A program made the position numbers and the translations under genes. Of a DNA stretch of 50,082 nucleotides, positions 42,157-50,082 are shown in pieces; position 1 is the stretch's first letter; each line of letters starts with the position of its first letter. Under the pieces are notes generated by a model, which saw nothing but the letters and a program-made list of their open reading frames with translations, had not been told where the DNA came from and ran no database searches. This DNA comes from Funiculus sociatus GB2-C1 (GTDB lineage Bacteria; Cyanobacteriota; Cyanobacteriia; Cyanobacteriales; FACHB-T130), in NCBI RefSeq assembly GCF_039962115.1, contig NZ_JAMPKJ010000045.1, positions 1 through 50,082 of the forward strand, given 5' to 3'.

Positions 42157-42975
42157 ATGATGCGTCTGATTCTAGCTTTATTGAGTGTTCTGCTGATTTT
42201 TGTCTCCTCTGCGTGGGTGATCCCGACAGCGATCGCGCAAGAACAATCTTCCACTTATACTGAGGCTCAGTTGCAGGAAGGAGATGAGCTGGCGGCTAAA
42301 GCTTTTACCGCTACGAATGCAGGCGACTTTGCTACGGCTGAAGGGTATTGGACACAACTAATTGAGCGATTTCCCGACAATCCGGCTATCTGGAGTAATC
42401 GGGGAAATTCTAAGATCAGTCAGAATAAATTGCAAGATGCGATCGCAGACTTTAATAAATCTATTGAAATCGCTCCGAATGCACCAGACCCGTTTCTAAA
42501 TCGCGGTACTGCTTTGGAAGGGTTAGGACAGTGGGAAGATGCGATCGCTGATTACAATCGAGTCTTGGAAATTGATCCCAACGATGCAATGGCATACAAT
42601 AATCGCGGAAATGCTAAAGCAGGACAGGAACACTGGGAAGAAGCGATCGCAGATTATCAAAAAGCCGCCGATTTAGCGCCAAATTTTGCTTTTGCCAGAG
42701 CTAATTATGCGATCGCTCTTTATCAAACAGGTCAGAAAGACGAAGCGATTCGCACTATGAAGAATATAGTCCGCAAGTATCCGCAATTTCCGGATATGCG
42801 TGCTGCTCTCACAGCTGCTCTCTGGGAACAGGGAAAGCGAGGTGAAGCGGAGAGTAACTGGGTGGCGACTGTCGGACTTGATTCTCGCTACAAAGATTTG
42901 AACTGGGTGAAGAATGTTCGCCGCTGGTCTCCGGCGATGGTAGCAGCTTTGGAGAAGTTCCTGAAGCTCCAATAA
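42157..42975 (+). CDS. Exported TPR-repeat protein
   Basis: The 272-residue protein has a signal peptide (LILALLSVLLIFVSSAWVIPTAIA, cleavage near residue 28). Four or five TPR units follow from about residue 34 to 205, with the recurring NRGNAKAGQEHWEEAIADYQKA type. A C-terminal MKNIVRKYPQFPDMRAALTAALW region ends it. It is probably lumenal or periplasmic; TPR proteins there often help assemble photosynthetic complexes, but that is inference. An AAAAGGG lies a little far upstream of the ATG. A GAAACC hairpin follows the stop. Confidence 0.85.
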   Translation: MMRLILALLSVLLIFVSSAWVIPTAIAQEQSSTYTEAQLQEGDELAAKAFTATNAGDFATAEGYWTQLIERFPDNPAIWSNRGNSKISQNKLQDAIADFNKSIEIAPNAPDPFLNRGTALEGLGQWEDAIADYNRVLEIDPNDAMAYNNRGNAKAGQEHWEEAIADYQKAADLAPNFAFARANYAIALYQTGQKDEAIRTMKNIVRKYPQFPDMRAALTAALWEQGKRGEAESNWVATVGLDSRYKDLNWVKNVRRWSPAMVAALEKFLKLQ

Positions 42976-42976
42976 A

Positions 42977-43008
42977 GAAACCCGGTTTCTTTTACGAAAC
43001 CGAGTTTC
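42977..43008. terminator. GAAACC hairpin after the exported TPR gene
   Basis: GAAACCCGGTTTC (42977-42989) pairs with 42996-43008 with one mismatch across a 6-nt loop. It may be a terminator or a dispersed cyanobacterial hairpin repeat, 1 bp after the stop codon. Confidence 0.5.
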
Positions 43009-43108
43009 CTACTTTCGGTATAGAGCTTCGGTATAGCCAAGCATCGCTTTTAATGGTATTTTAGCGCGCTCGGTATTTATCTTAGCAGGTCTGAGGAGCA
43101 ATTGGTTG

Positions 43109-43393
43109 TCAACAACCTGGTTCGAGAGATATTTTGCTCAATTGGTTCCAGGTTCTGGCACCCACAATTCCATCTGCAACTAAGCGATGGTCTTGTTGGA
43201 AGGCTTTTACAGCTGCGTCTGTGCGAGAGCCAAATATGCCGTCTATCAAAAACTGGTCATAGTAGCCATTGCAAGTTAGAACCCGCTGTAGCATTCTAAT
43301 AGCCAGTCCAGATTGGCCTAGACGCAGAGTGGGTAGATCGATAGTGGTAGTTGCTTGATTGTTGATGGGTTGAGACTGTTGTGTGGATGGCAT
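43109..43393 (-). CDS. Peptidoglycan-binding domain protein (PG_binding_1)
   Basis: This 94-residue protein consists of one peptidoglycan-binding helical domain (about 22-85): LRLGQSGLAIRMLQRVLTCNGYYD, then DGIFGSRTDAAVKAFQQDHRLVADGIVGARTW, the classic GxV/FGxxT repeat. It lacks a signal peptide and a catalytic domain, so it may be cytoplasmic or exported by another route, or act as a fragment. It lies convergent to the exported TPR gene. Start ATG 43393. Confidence 0.82.
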   Translation of the reverse strand: MPSTQQSQPINNQATTTIDLPTLRLGQSGLAIRMLQRVLTCNGYYDQFLIDGIFGSRTDAAVKAFQQDHRLVADGIVGARTWNQLSKISLEPGC

Positions 43394-43505
43394 GGATTGT
43401 TGCTCGTTGAAACTTTTCTACACTACCAATCTACTCAGAGCGATCGCGTTTCCCCACCGCCCATCCTGGTGAAAATGCGATCGCCCTTTTGGGTGATTCC
43501 TATCT

Positions 43506-43532
43506 GTAGAAACCTCGGAAACGTCTCTACAA
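43506..43532. repeat. Degenerate GTAGAGACG-type inverted repeat
   Basis: TGTAGAAAC at the left end and GTCTCTACA at the right form an imperfect inverted pair of the same type as 2207-2248 and 47872-47911. It lies just past the 3' end of the cation exchanger gene. Confidence 0.5.
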
Positions 43533-43535
43533 AAC

Positions 43536-44654
43536 CTAACCGATCCCCTCGATGACAGGATGGAAGTAGAAGGCAAATCCCAAAACAACATAAGCCGCTA
43601 ATAGCAGCGTACCCTCTAGCCAATTCGAGCGACCATCGGAACTAATCGAATTGGCAATCAATACAGACACAGCCACAGCTACCAACTCAAAGGGATTAAA
43701 ATCCAAATCCATCGGTTTATCCAGTATCCAACCTGCCAAAACCAAGACCGGAGCCACAAACAAGGCAATTTGCAAACTTGATCCCAGCGCCACAGATACG
43801 GAAAGATCCATTTTGTTTTTCATCGCCACAGTGACTGCTGTCGCGTGTTCAGCAGCATTGCCAATAATAGGAACCAAGATCACCCCTGTAAACAGCGCCG
43901 TTAATCCTAGTTGAGAAGTAGCTTCTTCCAGAGTGGTTACAAGTAATTCTGACTCTACAGCCACTAGCAGCGTCGCGCCTAATAGCACTCCAACCCACAA
44001 CGGCAGGTTAACTTTGTGTTCCGGGGATTCTTCGGCTAGATTTGCCTCGGCTAACTCAACTAAATCCTGCTCAGCCAAAGCCACATCGTAGAGATAGGCG
44101 TGGGTTTTCATGGAAAATAGCAGCGTCAACCCGTACACGGCAATTAACACTACAGCGACGGCGATCGAAAGTCGCTGGATGGTCGCTTCATCGATCCCAG
44201 TAGAGGTATAGTCCACCGCTGTTGGCAGCAGCAGCGCAATTACTGCCAAATTCATCGAGGAAGCATTCACCCGCGCCACAATCGGCTGAAATTCCTGCTC
44301 TTTGTAGCGTAAGCCCCCTAAGAGCATGGAAAAGCCCATAACTAGCAACAAGTTCCCGATGATGGAGCCTGTGATACTGGCTTTGACAACATCCACCAGC
44401 CCCGCATTCAGAGCAACTAGGGCGATAATCAGTTCGGTAGCATTGCCAAAAGTGGCGTTTAACAAACCTCCTAATGAGGGGCCAAGCACTACAGCAATTT
44501 CTTCTGTGGCTGTCCCCATCCAAGCGGCGAGGGGAATGATGCCTAAGCAGGCTGTGATGAAGATTAGCGCCGATCCCCACTCCAGAAAGTGACCTGCAAT
44601 GGAGACGGGAATAAACAGCAATAGGATGGATAAGATTGTGTTGAGAGACAGCAT
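43536..44654 (-). CDS. cax: Calcium/proton exchanger, CaCA (CAX) family
   Basis: This 372-residue membrane antiporter exports Ca2+ (and possibly other cations) in exchange for protons. It has about eleven hydrophobic helices in two homologous halves, each with its ion-binding repeat: GGLLNATFGNATELIIALVAL near residue 61 and PIIGNAAEHATAV near residue 263. The acidic loop between them (ESPEHKVN, preceded by LVELAEANLAE) is typical. The protein ends with a predicted helix and short tail. The length matches bacterial CAX. It is a single gene; its substrate preference cannot be read from sequence. Confidence 0.92.
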   Translation of the reverse strand: MLSLNTILSILLLFIPVSIAGHFLEWGSALIFITACLGIIPLAAWMGTATEEIAVVLGPSLGGLLNATFGNATELIIALVALNAGLVDVVKASITGSIIGNLLLVMGFSMLLGGLRYKEQEFQPIVARVNASSMNLAVIALLLPTAVDYTSTGIDEATIQRLSIAVAVVLIAVYGLTLLFSMKTHAYLYDVALAEQDLVELAEANLAEESPEHKVNLPLWVGVLLGATLLVAVESELLVTTLEEATSQLGLTALFTGVILVPIIGNAAEHATAVTVAMKNKMDLSVSVALGSSLQIALFVAPVLVLAGWILDKPMDLDFNPFELVAVAVSVLIANSISSDGRSNWLEGTLLLAAYVVLGFAFYFHPVIEGIG

Positions 44655-45221
44655 CTAAGGATTTTGGATTTTGGATTTTGGAGTGATTTTAGGGAAGATT
44701 CATTCTTTCCCCAACATTGCGTGATTTTGGAGCGATTTTAGGGAAGCCGGAGAAACTTCGCCGCCGATGATTGGCAAGGTGCCATATTATAGGCTTTGCT
44801 TAGTTCGGTAAAATCGACTTTTTATCAAAGTCTCGTGTCTAGGATACTCGGTTGTTAAGCGTTCTGGGTTTTTGGCGGCTGGGTCTGTAACGGAATATAA
44901 CTTTAGATGCAGGATTCCTTAAGAAAAATCAATTTAATATTCAATTACATGAATTTACTGCTCAAGGAATAGCGTTGTTGCGGTTGAATCATGTAAGTTG
45001 CAAGTTACACCCAAAGCTTTTCCAAGTTTTCATTCGCTGATCCTCCCATGAGGGGAACGCAAGTTGCTCATCGGTACGAGCGATCGCTCTTTTCCGGTCG
45101 CTAATAACAGCTAAAGGGAGCTAAACGGAAAAAGCCAGCCCCTAATAGCTAAGGTTGTCTATCTTAGTGAGCCAATAATTGCTCAATAATCTTAAGTCTT
45201 TTACAAATTGGATGCGATCCC
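44655..45221. other. Intergenic region upstream of the GH57 gene
   Basis: This 567-bp gap separates divergent cax and the GH57 gene. A tandem GGATTTT run (44659-44682) and a partly repeated GATTTTAGGGAAG segment (44686-44698 and 44733-44745) lie near the cax start. I see no gene and no clear promoter; AAAGGGAGCTAAACGGAAAA near 45113 is the only other notable purine tract. Confidence 0.5.
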
Positions 45222-47858
45222 ATGACTTCTGCTGCTGATATTCCAGCTTCAATGTATGCTGCCCAGGAGACAGTCGCCTCAGAAGCTACTGATCCCCTGA
45301 AAACTGCTACTGGCGTTTATGTAACTGTCCACGGTCATTTTTACCAACCGCCCCGCGAAAATCCTTATCTAGATGCTATTGAACGACAGCCGAGTGCGGC
45401 TCCTTTCCACGACTGGAACGAACGGATTCACCACGAATGCTATCGCCCGAATGCCTTTGCCAGAGTCTTGAATGACCGCGGCGAACTCGTGGAGATCGTG
45501 AATAACTATGAGTATTTAAGCTTTAATATTGGCCCAACACTGATGTCGTGGCTGGAACGCTACGATGTGGAAGTTTATCAGCGGATTGTGGAAGCGGATC
45601 GCAAAAGTTGCGATCGCCTCAACGGTCACGGGAATGCGATCGCGCAAGTCTACAATCACATCATCATGCCCCTCGCCAACGAGCGAGACAAACAGACTCA
45701 AATCCGCTGGGGTAAAGAAGATTTCCGCTCTCGCTTCGGGCGCGATCCCGAAGGAATGTGGTTAGCGGAAACTGCTGTAGACTATGCAACCCTAGAAGCA
45801 TTAGTCGCCGAGGGCATTAAGTTTATTGTTTTAGCACCTTCGCAAGCTGAACGTTGTCGCTTGATCCCCACCGACGAGCAACCAGTAACTCAATGGCTGG
45901 AAGTCGGCGGCTCTCAAATCGATCCCACCCGTCCTTACCGCTGTTACCTAAACGGGAATAGGGGACTGGCAATAGGCGACTGGGAACTGGGGGATCGTCT
46001 TCCCTCCCCAACCACTGATCCCCAATCTCTCCCCTACATCGATATCTTTTTCTACGATGGCCCGATATCGCGGGATATGGGATTTAACGATGTACTGGGT
46101 TGGGCGGGTACGTTTGCTGGGCGCATCGGTTCAGCGGTGCGCGGCGACCATCGCCAGTCGCAATTAATTTCTGTAGCTACAGATGGCGAAACCTTTGGAC
46201 ACCACAAAGGCGGTACGGAGAAAACCTTAGCTTTTGCCTTTACCCACGAACTTCCCCGGCGCGGCTGGACTGTCACCAACTATGCCCATTACCTAAGCTT
46301 GAATACTCCTAAATGGGAGGTGGAACTTAAGCCTGTGACGGCTTGGAGCTGTGCTCACGGGGTAAATCGCTGGCAGGATGACTGCGGTTGCGGCGGCGAA
46401 GGGGGTGTTTGGCACCAAAAATGGCGTCGTCCCCTGCGGACTGCTCTCGATTGGTTGCGGGATCAGCTGGCTAAAGTTTATGAGGAGCATGGAAAGCAGG
46501 TTTTCCGCGATCCCTGGCAAGCGCGGGATGAATATATCCAGGTAATACGCGATCGCTCACCTGCCAATGTCGAAAAATTCCTCACCCGCCACCGTTCGCG
46601 CAAACTTACCGCCGCTGAACAGGTAGATGCCCTGCGCCTGTTGGAAATGCAGCGCCACAGCCTGTTAATGTACACCAGTTGCGGTTGGTTTTTTGAAGAA
46701 CTTTCTCGACCCGAAGGAACGCAGATTCTCCGCTACGCTTCGCGTGCGTTGGAACTAGCGGGAGATGTCTCAGGTATCCAGCTTGAAAAACCATTTATCA
46801 AGCGCCTCTCCCAAGCTGCTAGTAATGTTGAATTGTTCAAGCACGGTGCTGAAGTCTACCGCCAGCTAGTCGTAACTGCCCAGATTACTATGGAGCAAGT
46901 GGCGGCACACTATGCCATCAGTTCTCTGTTTACGACTTATCCCGCACAACAGCGGATTTACTGCTACGATGCCCATCAGTTAGATTACCAATTGCAACGC
47001 ATGGGATCGCTGACTCTGGCTGTGGGGCAGCTGCGGCTGGTTTCAGAGATTACCTGGGAAAGCACTCATTTAGTCTTTGCAGTTCTCCATCTGGGGGGTT
47101 GGGATTTCCACTGCTGCATTCAACCATTTGCAGGTCGTCGTACTTACAGCCATCTCAAAGAGAAGCTGTTTGCATCGCTGCAAGAAGCTAGTGCAGCTCA
47201 CGCTATCCTGGCGATGAGTCAACTGTTTAACGGTCACTCGTTCAACTTACAGAAGTTGTTTCCAGAGGAGCGTCACCGGATTATGCGGCTGTTAAGTCAC
47301 AACACTCTGACTCGGCTGGATCAGTTATATACACAGGTTTACCGGGATAATTATGGTGTTCTGATGGCGTTCCATCGCGACGACTTGCCTGTACCACAAG
47401 AGTTGCAGGTAGCGGCAGAAGTGGCGATTTCTAACCGCGCCGCGATCGCACTCCAGGCCTTGGAGCAAGAAAACGGCGATCCCCAACAAAGTTTGAGTTA
47501 CCTGGCAGAACTAGAAGCGATCGCTACCGAAGCCAATCATCTGCGCTGCCGTCTGAATATACCAGATGCAAAGCCAACTCTAGAGCAGTTGATATTGCGA
47601 TCGCTCTGGCACCTCTTGCACGGCTCTAACCCAGCCACTCTGTCGGCAGATGTCCAACGTTTAGAGCGCACGATTGAAGTTGCCAATCAACTCAACTTGG
47701 GCTTATCTATGTTCCGGGCGCAGGAGCTATACTTCCACTGTCTGCACAATCAAATTGTGCCTCAGTTGTCATCAGAAACTAACTCAAATTCGTCGCACCT
47801 ACATCAGTTGCTACGCTTGGGTCAAAAGTTAGCTGTTGATGTTAGCGCCTGGTTGTAA
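45222..47858 (+). CDS. Glycoside hydrolase family 57 protein with DUF3536
   Basis: This 878-residue protein is of the GH57 amylase/branching-enzyme type. The N-terminal catalytic barrel carries VHGHFYQPPRENPYLDAIER (about 36-55) and GMWLAETAVDYATLE with Glu183, the likely catalytic nucleophile by family analogy, plus FFYDGPISRDMGFNDVLGWAG. The C-terminal half (from about 530) is helical and fits DUF3536 (for example LFEEL-type helices, SQLFNGHSFNLQKLFPEE). Residues 244-270 are an in-frame low-complexity insert (GDWELGD, then Pro/Ser/Thr) encoded by a heptamer repeat. It probably acts on alpha-glucans such as glycogen. ATG 45222 has no strong ribosome binding site. Confidence 0.88.
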   Translation: MTSAADIPASMYAAQETVASEATDPLKTATGVYVTVHGHFYQPPRENPYLDAIERQPSAAPFHDWNERIHHECYRPNAFARVLNDRGELVEIVNNYEYLSFNIGPTLMSWLERYDVEVYQRIVEADRKSCDRLNGHGNAIAQVYNHIIMPLANERDKQTQIRWGKEDFRSRFGRDPEGMWLAETAVDYATLEALVAEGIKFIVLAPSQAERCRLIPTDEQPVTQWLEVGGSQIDPTRPYRCYLNGNRGLAIGDWELGDRLPSPTTDPQSLPYIDIFFYDGPISRDMGFNDVLGWAGTFAGRIGSAVRGDHRQSQLISVATDGETFGHHKGGTEKTLAFAFTHELPRRGWTVTNYAHYLSLNTPKWEVELKPVTAWSCAHGVNRWQDDCGCGGEGGVWHQKWRRPLRTALDWLRDQLAKVYEEHGKQVFRDPWQARDEYIQVIRDRSPANVEKFLTRHRSRKLTAAEQVDALRLLEMQRHSLLMYTSCGWFFEELSRPEGTQILRYASRALELAGDVSGIQLEKPFIKRLSQAASNVELFKHGAEVYRQLVVTAQITMEQVAAHYAISSLFTTYPAQQRIYCYDAHQLDYQLQRMGSLTLAVGQLRLVSEITWESTHLVFAVLHLGGWDFHCCIQPFAGRRTYSHLKEKLFASLQEASAAHAILAMSQLFNGHSFNLQKLFPEERHRIMRLLSHNTLTRLDQLYTQVYRDNYGVLMAFHRDDLPVPQELQVAAEVAISNRAAIALQALEQENGDPQQSLSYLAELEAIATEANHLRCRLNIPDAKPTLEQLILRSLWHLLHGSNPATLSADVQRLERTIEVANQLNLGLSMFRAQELYFHCLHNQIVPQLSSETNSNSSHLHQLLRLGQKLAVDVSAWL
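45951..46034. repeat. Heptamer repeat element inside the GH57 coding region
   Basis: G-rich units (GGGACTGG, GGCGACTGGGAACTGGGGG; 45951-45994) are followed after a short gap by C-rich units (CCCTCCCC, CCCCAATCTCTCCCC; 46007-46034). The segment adds about 27 codons in frame. It has the same orientation and layout as the copies at 19285 and 36691. Confidence 0.75.
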
Positions 47859-47871
47859 AAAGGTTTTCATG

Positions 47872-47911
47872 TAAAAGGTAGAGACGTTAAATTTAACGTC
47901 TCTACCTTTTA
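47872..47911. repeat. Perfect 40-bp palindrome (GTAGAGACG family)
   Basis: The arms TAAAAGGTAGAGACGTTAAA and its exact complement are centred between 47891 and 47892, 14 bp after the GH57 stop. The core GTAGAGACG/CGTCTCTAC matches 2207-2248, while inner and outer arm sequences differ between the two. Confidence 0.9.
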
Positions 47912-47938
47912 ATTAGTGATTTTGTGGATAATTAAAAG

Positions 47939-47961
47939 CCCCTCTCCTTTTAGGAGAGGGG
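47939..47961. terminator. Bidirectional hairpin between GH57 and the PRC-barrel gene
   Basis: CCCCTCTCCT (47939-47948) pairs exactly with AGGAGAGGGG (47952-47961) across a TTT loop, between convergent genes. The stem is almost identical to the hairpin at 14061-14089. Confidence 0.6.
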
Positions 47962-48003
47962 TTGGTCAGAGGTGTTCACCACCCCAGAACTAACTAAACA
48001 CGA

Positions 48004-48978
48004 TTAGATGCGATCGCGTCTGACGTTTGTATCATCTACCGGAAGACTTCCGGAATCTACATCTAACTCTTCACGACGCAGCTGTTCTTGAGCGGTAACA
48101 GTGTCGTGTTCGACTTCTTTGTGGATTCTGACTTCCTCACGCACAAAGGCTTCCTTGTGAATGTCAGGAGTCTCCTCGTAAATTTCCATGTGTGCGACTT
48201 CGCCTTGACGGAAAGTAGCCTCGCCAGGAGCAACTGCCCTTCCAGCGTCTGCTGGAGTTACGCGCTCAACAACTACTCGCTCTTTCTCAATGGGTACGGA
48301 AACTCTTGCAGTTTCGGTTTCAACGTGCTTACCAACCGCCACTTCTGCGGTCTTAACGCGCTTTTTATTTGCAACCAGCCGCTCTTCGTACAGTTTGAGA
48401 GTTTGATGATCCTGCTCATTCATATTGTACAAATGTGCATCTTGCTGATAGTTGTAGCTATCGCGATCGTAAGCAGCAGTGGTAGGCGTAGCAGGGATAT
48501 TCCCTGTCATCGGAGCCGCATAGGGCATAGGAGCTATCGGTGGTGCGCCCATTGCAGCCGAAGCATCCAAAGGAGTTGTTGTGTTTATCGGTGCCGTTGT
48601 TTCCACATTTGGCTCTACAGATGATCCGCGATAAACTCCTCTCACCTGCTCTTCATAATCGTAATCAACCTTCAGGTCATCGCCGAACTCAGGTAAAGCC
48701 TCTGCTTGCTCTTTCGTCAGTCCTACAGCATAGACACGGCGATCATCATAGTCGATGCGAGAACGGCCAACTGGTAGCAATACTTTCTTGCCAAAAACCC
48801 AGAAGCCTGTATCTACAACCAGATATCGAAAATTCCCTTCTTCATCCACCATGATGTTTTTGACACTGCCAATCTTGTCATCATCTATGGATGAATAAAC
48901 ATCAAATCCTTTGATGTCATCGCCGCCAAAAGTGTCCTGATAGTTTGTATCAAAGTCTTCGAGCTTGTAAAGAACCAT
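48004..48978 (-). CDS. PRC-barrel and DUF2382 domain protein
   Basis: The 324-residue protein has an N-terminal PRC-barrel (about 1-85, DIKGFDVYSSIDDDKIGSVK and LVVDTGFWVFGKKVLLPVGR). A Pro/Ala/Thr-rich linker (about 120-185) follows, and then a C-terminal DUF2382 domain (about 195-305) with LKLYEERLVANKKRVKTAEV, VSVPIEKERVVVER and HKEAFVREEVRIHKEV. This pairing is found in bacterial stress-related proteins, with a proposed role in desiccation or general stress; direct evidence is thin. It is charged, soluble and lacks a signal peptide. ATG 48978. Confidence 0.88.
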   Translation of the reverse strand: MVLYKLEDFDTNYQDTFGGDDIKGFDVYSSIDDDKIGSVKNIMVDEEGNFRYLVVDTGFWVFGKKVLLPVGRSRIDYDDRRVYAVGLTKEQAEALPEFGDDLKVDYDYEEQVRGVYRGSSVEPNVETTAPINTTTPLDASAAMGAPPIAPMPYAAPMTGNIPATPTTAAYDRDSYNYQQDAHLYNMNEQDHQTLKLYEERLVANKKRVKTAEVAVGKHVETETARVSVPIEKERVVVERVTPADAGRAVAPGEATFRQGEVAHMEIYEETPDIHKEAFVREEVRIHKEVEHDTVTAQEQLRREELDVDSGSLPVDDTNVRRDRI

Positions 48979-49429
48979 ATTTTATTTTTCTCCTTCTTTT
49001 ATTCACTTACTATCTAGCTTAAAAGTATTTGCGATCGCTCCATCTGGCTAGGGACTGACTTAATTAATTTTTATATATTGTACTTACAGCGGATGTCGAA
49101 AGTTTAAGCCCTTCTCTTCCCTGCCAAGCTGTTATTTAGTATTAACGTTATATTAAATTCCAATACATTCAATACATAACCATCTTAACTAATAACAAAT
49201 TTTACTCTATCATCTCCCTTAAGATAGTTTTTTAGCCAACCACCCGATAGAGATAAGAAAATTGAAATTAGCCCGGCTCTTAAAAAACTAAAAAAATGAG
49301 CAATTTCTAATTATCTCCAATCTTCTAATCTGCCTATAGATATATATTTCTCCATCGCCAGGGGGGGAATTAAAATCATCCGACAGGTAGACATAATTAT
49401 ATAAAAAAAATATTTGGAGGTATCTGTAA
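48979..49429. other. AT-rich intergenic region between PRC-barrel gene and SLH gene
   Basis: This 451-bp region has one HIP1 site near 49031 and no convincing gene. A minus-strand open frame at 49288-49476 is AT-rich and overlaps the SLH start, so I do not call it. A GGAGG ribosome binding site for the SLH gene lies at 49416-49420. Confidence 0.5.
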
Positions 49430-49651
49430 ATGTCTAACTTCTCTCGTTGGTCATCAGCAAGTATAGCTTTGCTCACTTTAGGAGTAGCCGTGGGTACAAT
49501 TCTCCCCTTGGTAACTTCGGATTCACAAAAGGTAATTGCGGCTCCAGAATCAGCAACTAGCTTTCCTGATATTCAAGATCACTGGGCGAGTCCCTTTATT
49601 AAAGCGCTAGCTGAAAAAAACGGTGGTGGTAAATATGTAGTGAAAGGGTAA
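49430..49651 (+). pseudogene. Truncated SLH-domain porin-like gene (5' fragment)
   Basis: The 73-residue product starts like cyanobacterial SLH-domain outer-membrane proteins: a signal peptide (SIALLTLGVAVGTILPLVTS), then the first half of an S-layer homology repeat, FPDIQDHWASPFIKALAEKN. It is cut short by a TAA after GGGKYVVKG, where the repeat should continue. Downstream sequence to 49716 is not SLH-like in any frame. GGAGG lies 9 nt before the ATG, so it is probably still translated. An IS1-family end begins 65 bp past the stop. The normal gene would encode several hundred residues; the rest is lost or lies beyond the window. Confidence 0.65.
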
Positions 49652-49716
49652 ATATATAAACTAAAAATACTTTCGTTTTTACACTTTGCAGTGGTTATTT
49701 ATTTGCCTCGGCAAGC

Positions 49717-50082
49717 GGTGATTTTGACAACTAGCATAATCCTTAATTGAAATCGATTTTTAAAGCTCATCTCATATTAAATGCTATAATTTTTTAAAAA
49801 TATCAAAATTTTCAGTAATTATGCTTACTTCTAGACCTGACTGCCCTCGTTGTGGTTCTAACCATATTGTTAAAAATGGTAGAATTCACAATAAAAAACC
49901 TAAATATAAATGTCAAAATTGTGGTAGGCAATTTATTGAAAGCCCTAACAACAAGATCATTGATAAACCTACGTTAGATTACATTGACAAAATGTTACTG
50001 GAAAAAATTCCTTTAGCAGGAATTGCGAGGGTGACTAGCGTTTCTAAAAAATGGCTTCAAGATTACGTTAATACTAAATATG
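49717..50082. mobile_element. IS1-family insertion sequence, left end (runs off the window)
   Basis: The left terminal repeat GGTGATTTTGACAACT begins at 49717 and matches the known IS1 end GGTGATGCTGCCAACT at 13 of 16 positions (from memory). The transposase gene starts 104 bp inside. The right end and target duplication are outside the window. The body is AT-rich and lacks HIP1 sites, as expected of an acquired element. Confidence 0.75.
49821..50082 (+). CDS. IS1-family transposase, N-terminal part (incomplete)
   Basis: The visible 87 codons encode a zinc ribbon with Cys8, Cys11, Cys31 and Cys34 (CPRCGSNH and KCQNCGRQF), and then a helix-turn-helix-like segment LEKIPLAGIARVTSVSKKWLQDYVN. 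This is the InsA-like DNA-binding part of IS1 transposases; the cyanobacterial members share GIARVT and WLQ-YVN. The catalytic DDE part lies beyond the window, so it cannot be told whether the gene is intact or uses a frameshift. ATG at 49821. Confidence 0.85.
   Translation, partial: MLTSRPDCPRCGSNHIVKNGRIHNKKPKYKCQNCGRQFIESPNNKIIDKPTLDYIDKMLLEKIPLAGIARVTSVSKKWLQDYVNTKY

Noticed and set aside
49288-49476. Minus-strand open frame of 62 codons
   Set aside because: It is AT-rich, overlaps the ribosome binding site and start of the SLH gene, and has no recognisable motif.

Overview
The window is chromosomal DNA of a cyanobacterium, most likely filamentous. The palindromic octamer GCGATCGC (HIP1) occurs throughout, in genes and between them. 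The gene content includes the chlorophyll-branch Mg-chelatase subunit ChlH, a thylakoid-type FtsH, a plant/cyanobacterial FdC2-type ferredoxin, a GH57/DUF3536 glycosidase, Uma2 proteins, a PEP-CTERM protein and a PRC-barrel/DUF2382 protein. The genus cannot be fixed from the sequence alone.

Layout. 1-2.2 kb: a TPR gene, a decayed extra copy of the chlH 3' end, a Uma2 gene and a perfect 42-bp palindrome. 2.3-6.2 kb: chlH on the minus strand, followed by an AT-rich 0.8-kb gap. 7.0-11.2 kb: one very large CheB-CheR-PAS-histidine kinase-receiver protein. 11.4-18.4 kb: an LpxB-like gene, a small membrane protein, an M23 peptidase, ftsH, an FMN reductase and a ferrochelatase-family gene with a His-rich tail. 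18.6-22.2 kb: a multi-sensor diguanylate cyclase. 22.6-24.4 kb: an alpha/beta-hydrolase-like gene, a ChaB gene and a second Uma2 gene. 24.5-27.0 kb: a tight minus-strand operon of three exported proteins of unknown function. 27.2-30.5 kb: a Pit-type phosphate transporter and an EamA transporter with a long coiled-coil head. 30.7-33.4 kb: accessory genes (HTH protein, PEP-CTERM protein, a 35-bp tandem repeat, and an aspartic-protease pair). 33.6-39.2 kb: tRNA-Ser, then a plus-strand run of FdC2 ferredoxin, thermonuclease lipoprotein, inositol-phosphatase-family gene, J-domain/TPR gene, hisZ, a bacterial-type ferredoxin and an ABC ATPase. 39.6-44.7 kb: tRNA-Ala, a small membrane protein, hisF, ruvB, an exported TPR protein, a peptidoglycan-binding protein and a cation/proton exchanger. 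45.2-50.1 kb: the GH57 gene, the PRC-barrel/DUF2382 gene, a truncated SLH gene and the left end of an IS1-family element that runs off the window.

Most genes are single housekeeping or regulatory units. The clear co-transcribed sets are the exported-protein operon at 24.5-27.0 kb, the aspartic-protease pair with an ATGA overlap, and the overlapping ferredoxin/nuclease pair. hisZ and hisF both serve histidine synthesis but are about 2 kb apart on opposite strands.

The most unusual layer is repetitive DNA. A G-rich/C-rich heptamer element occurs three times: once between genes and twice in frame inside coding regions (the GAF domain of the diguanylate cyclase and the GH57 catalytic domain). 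There are also GTAGAGACG-type palindromes, a 120-bp nested inverted repeat, TAATGGC-type repeats, a 35-bp HIP1-phased tandem array and the chlH tail duplication. I found no CRISPR array, phage or complete defence island. All family assignments were made by reading sequence without database searches.
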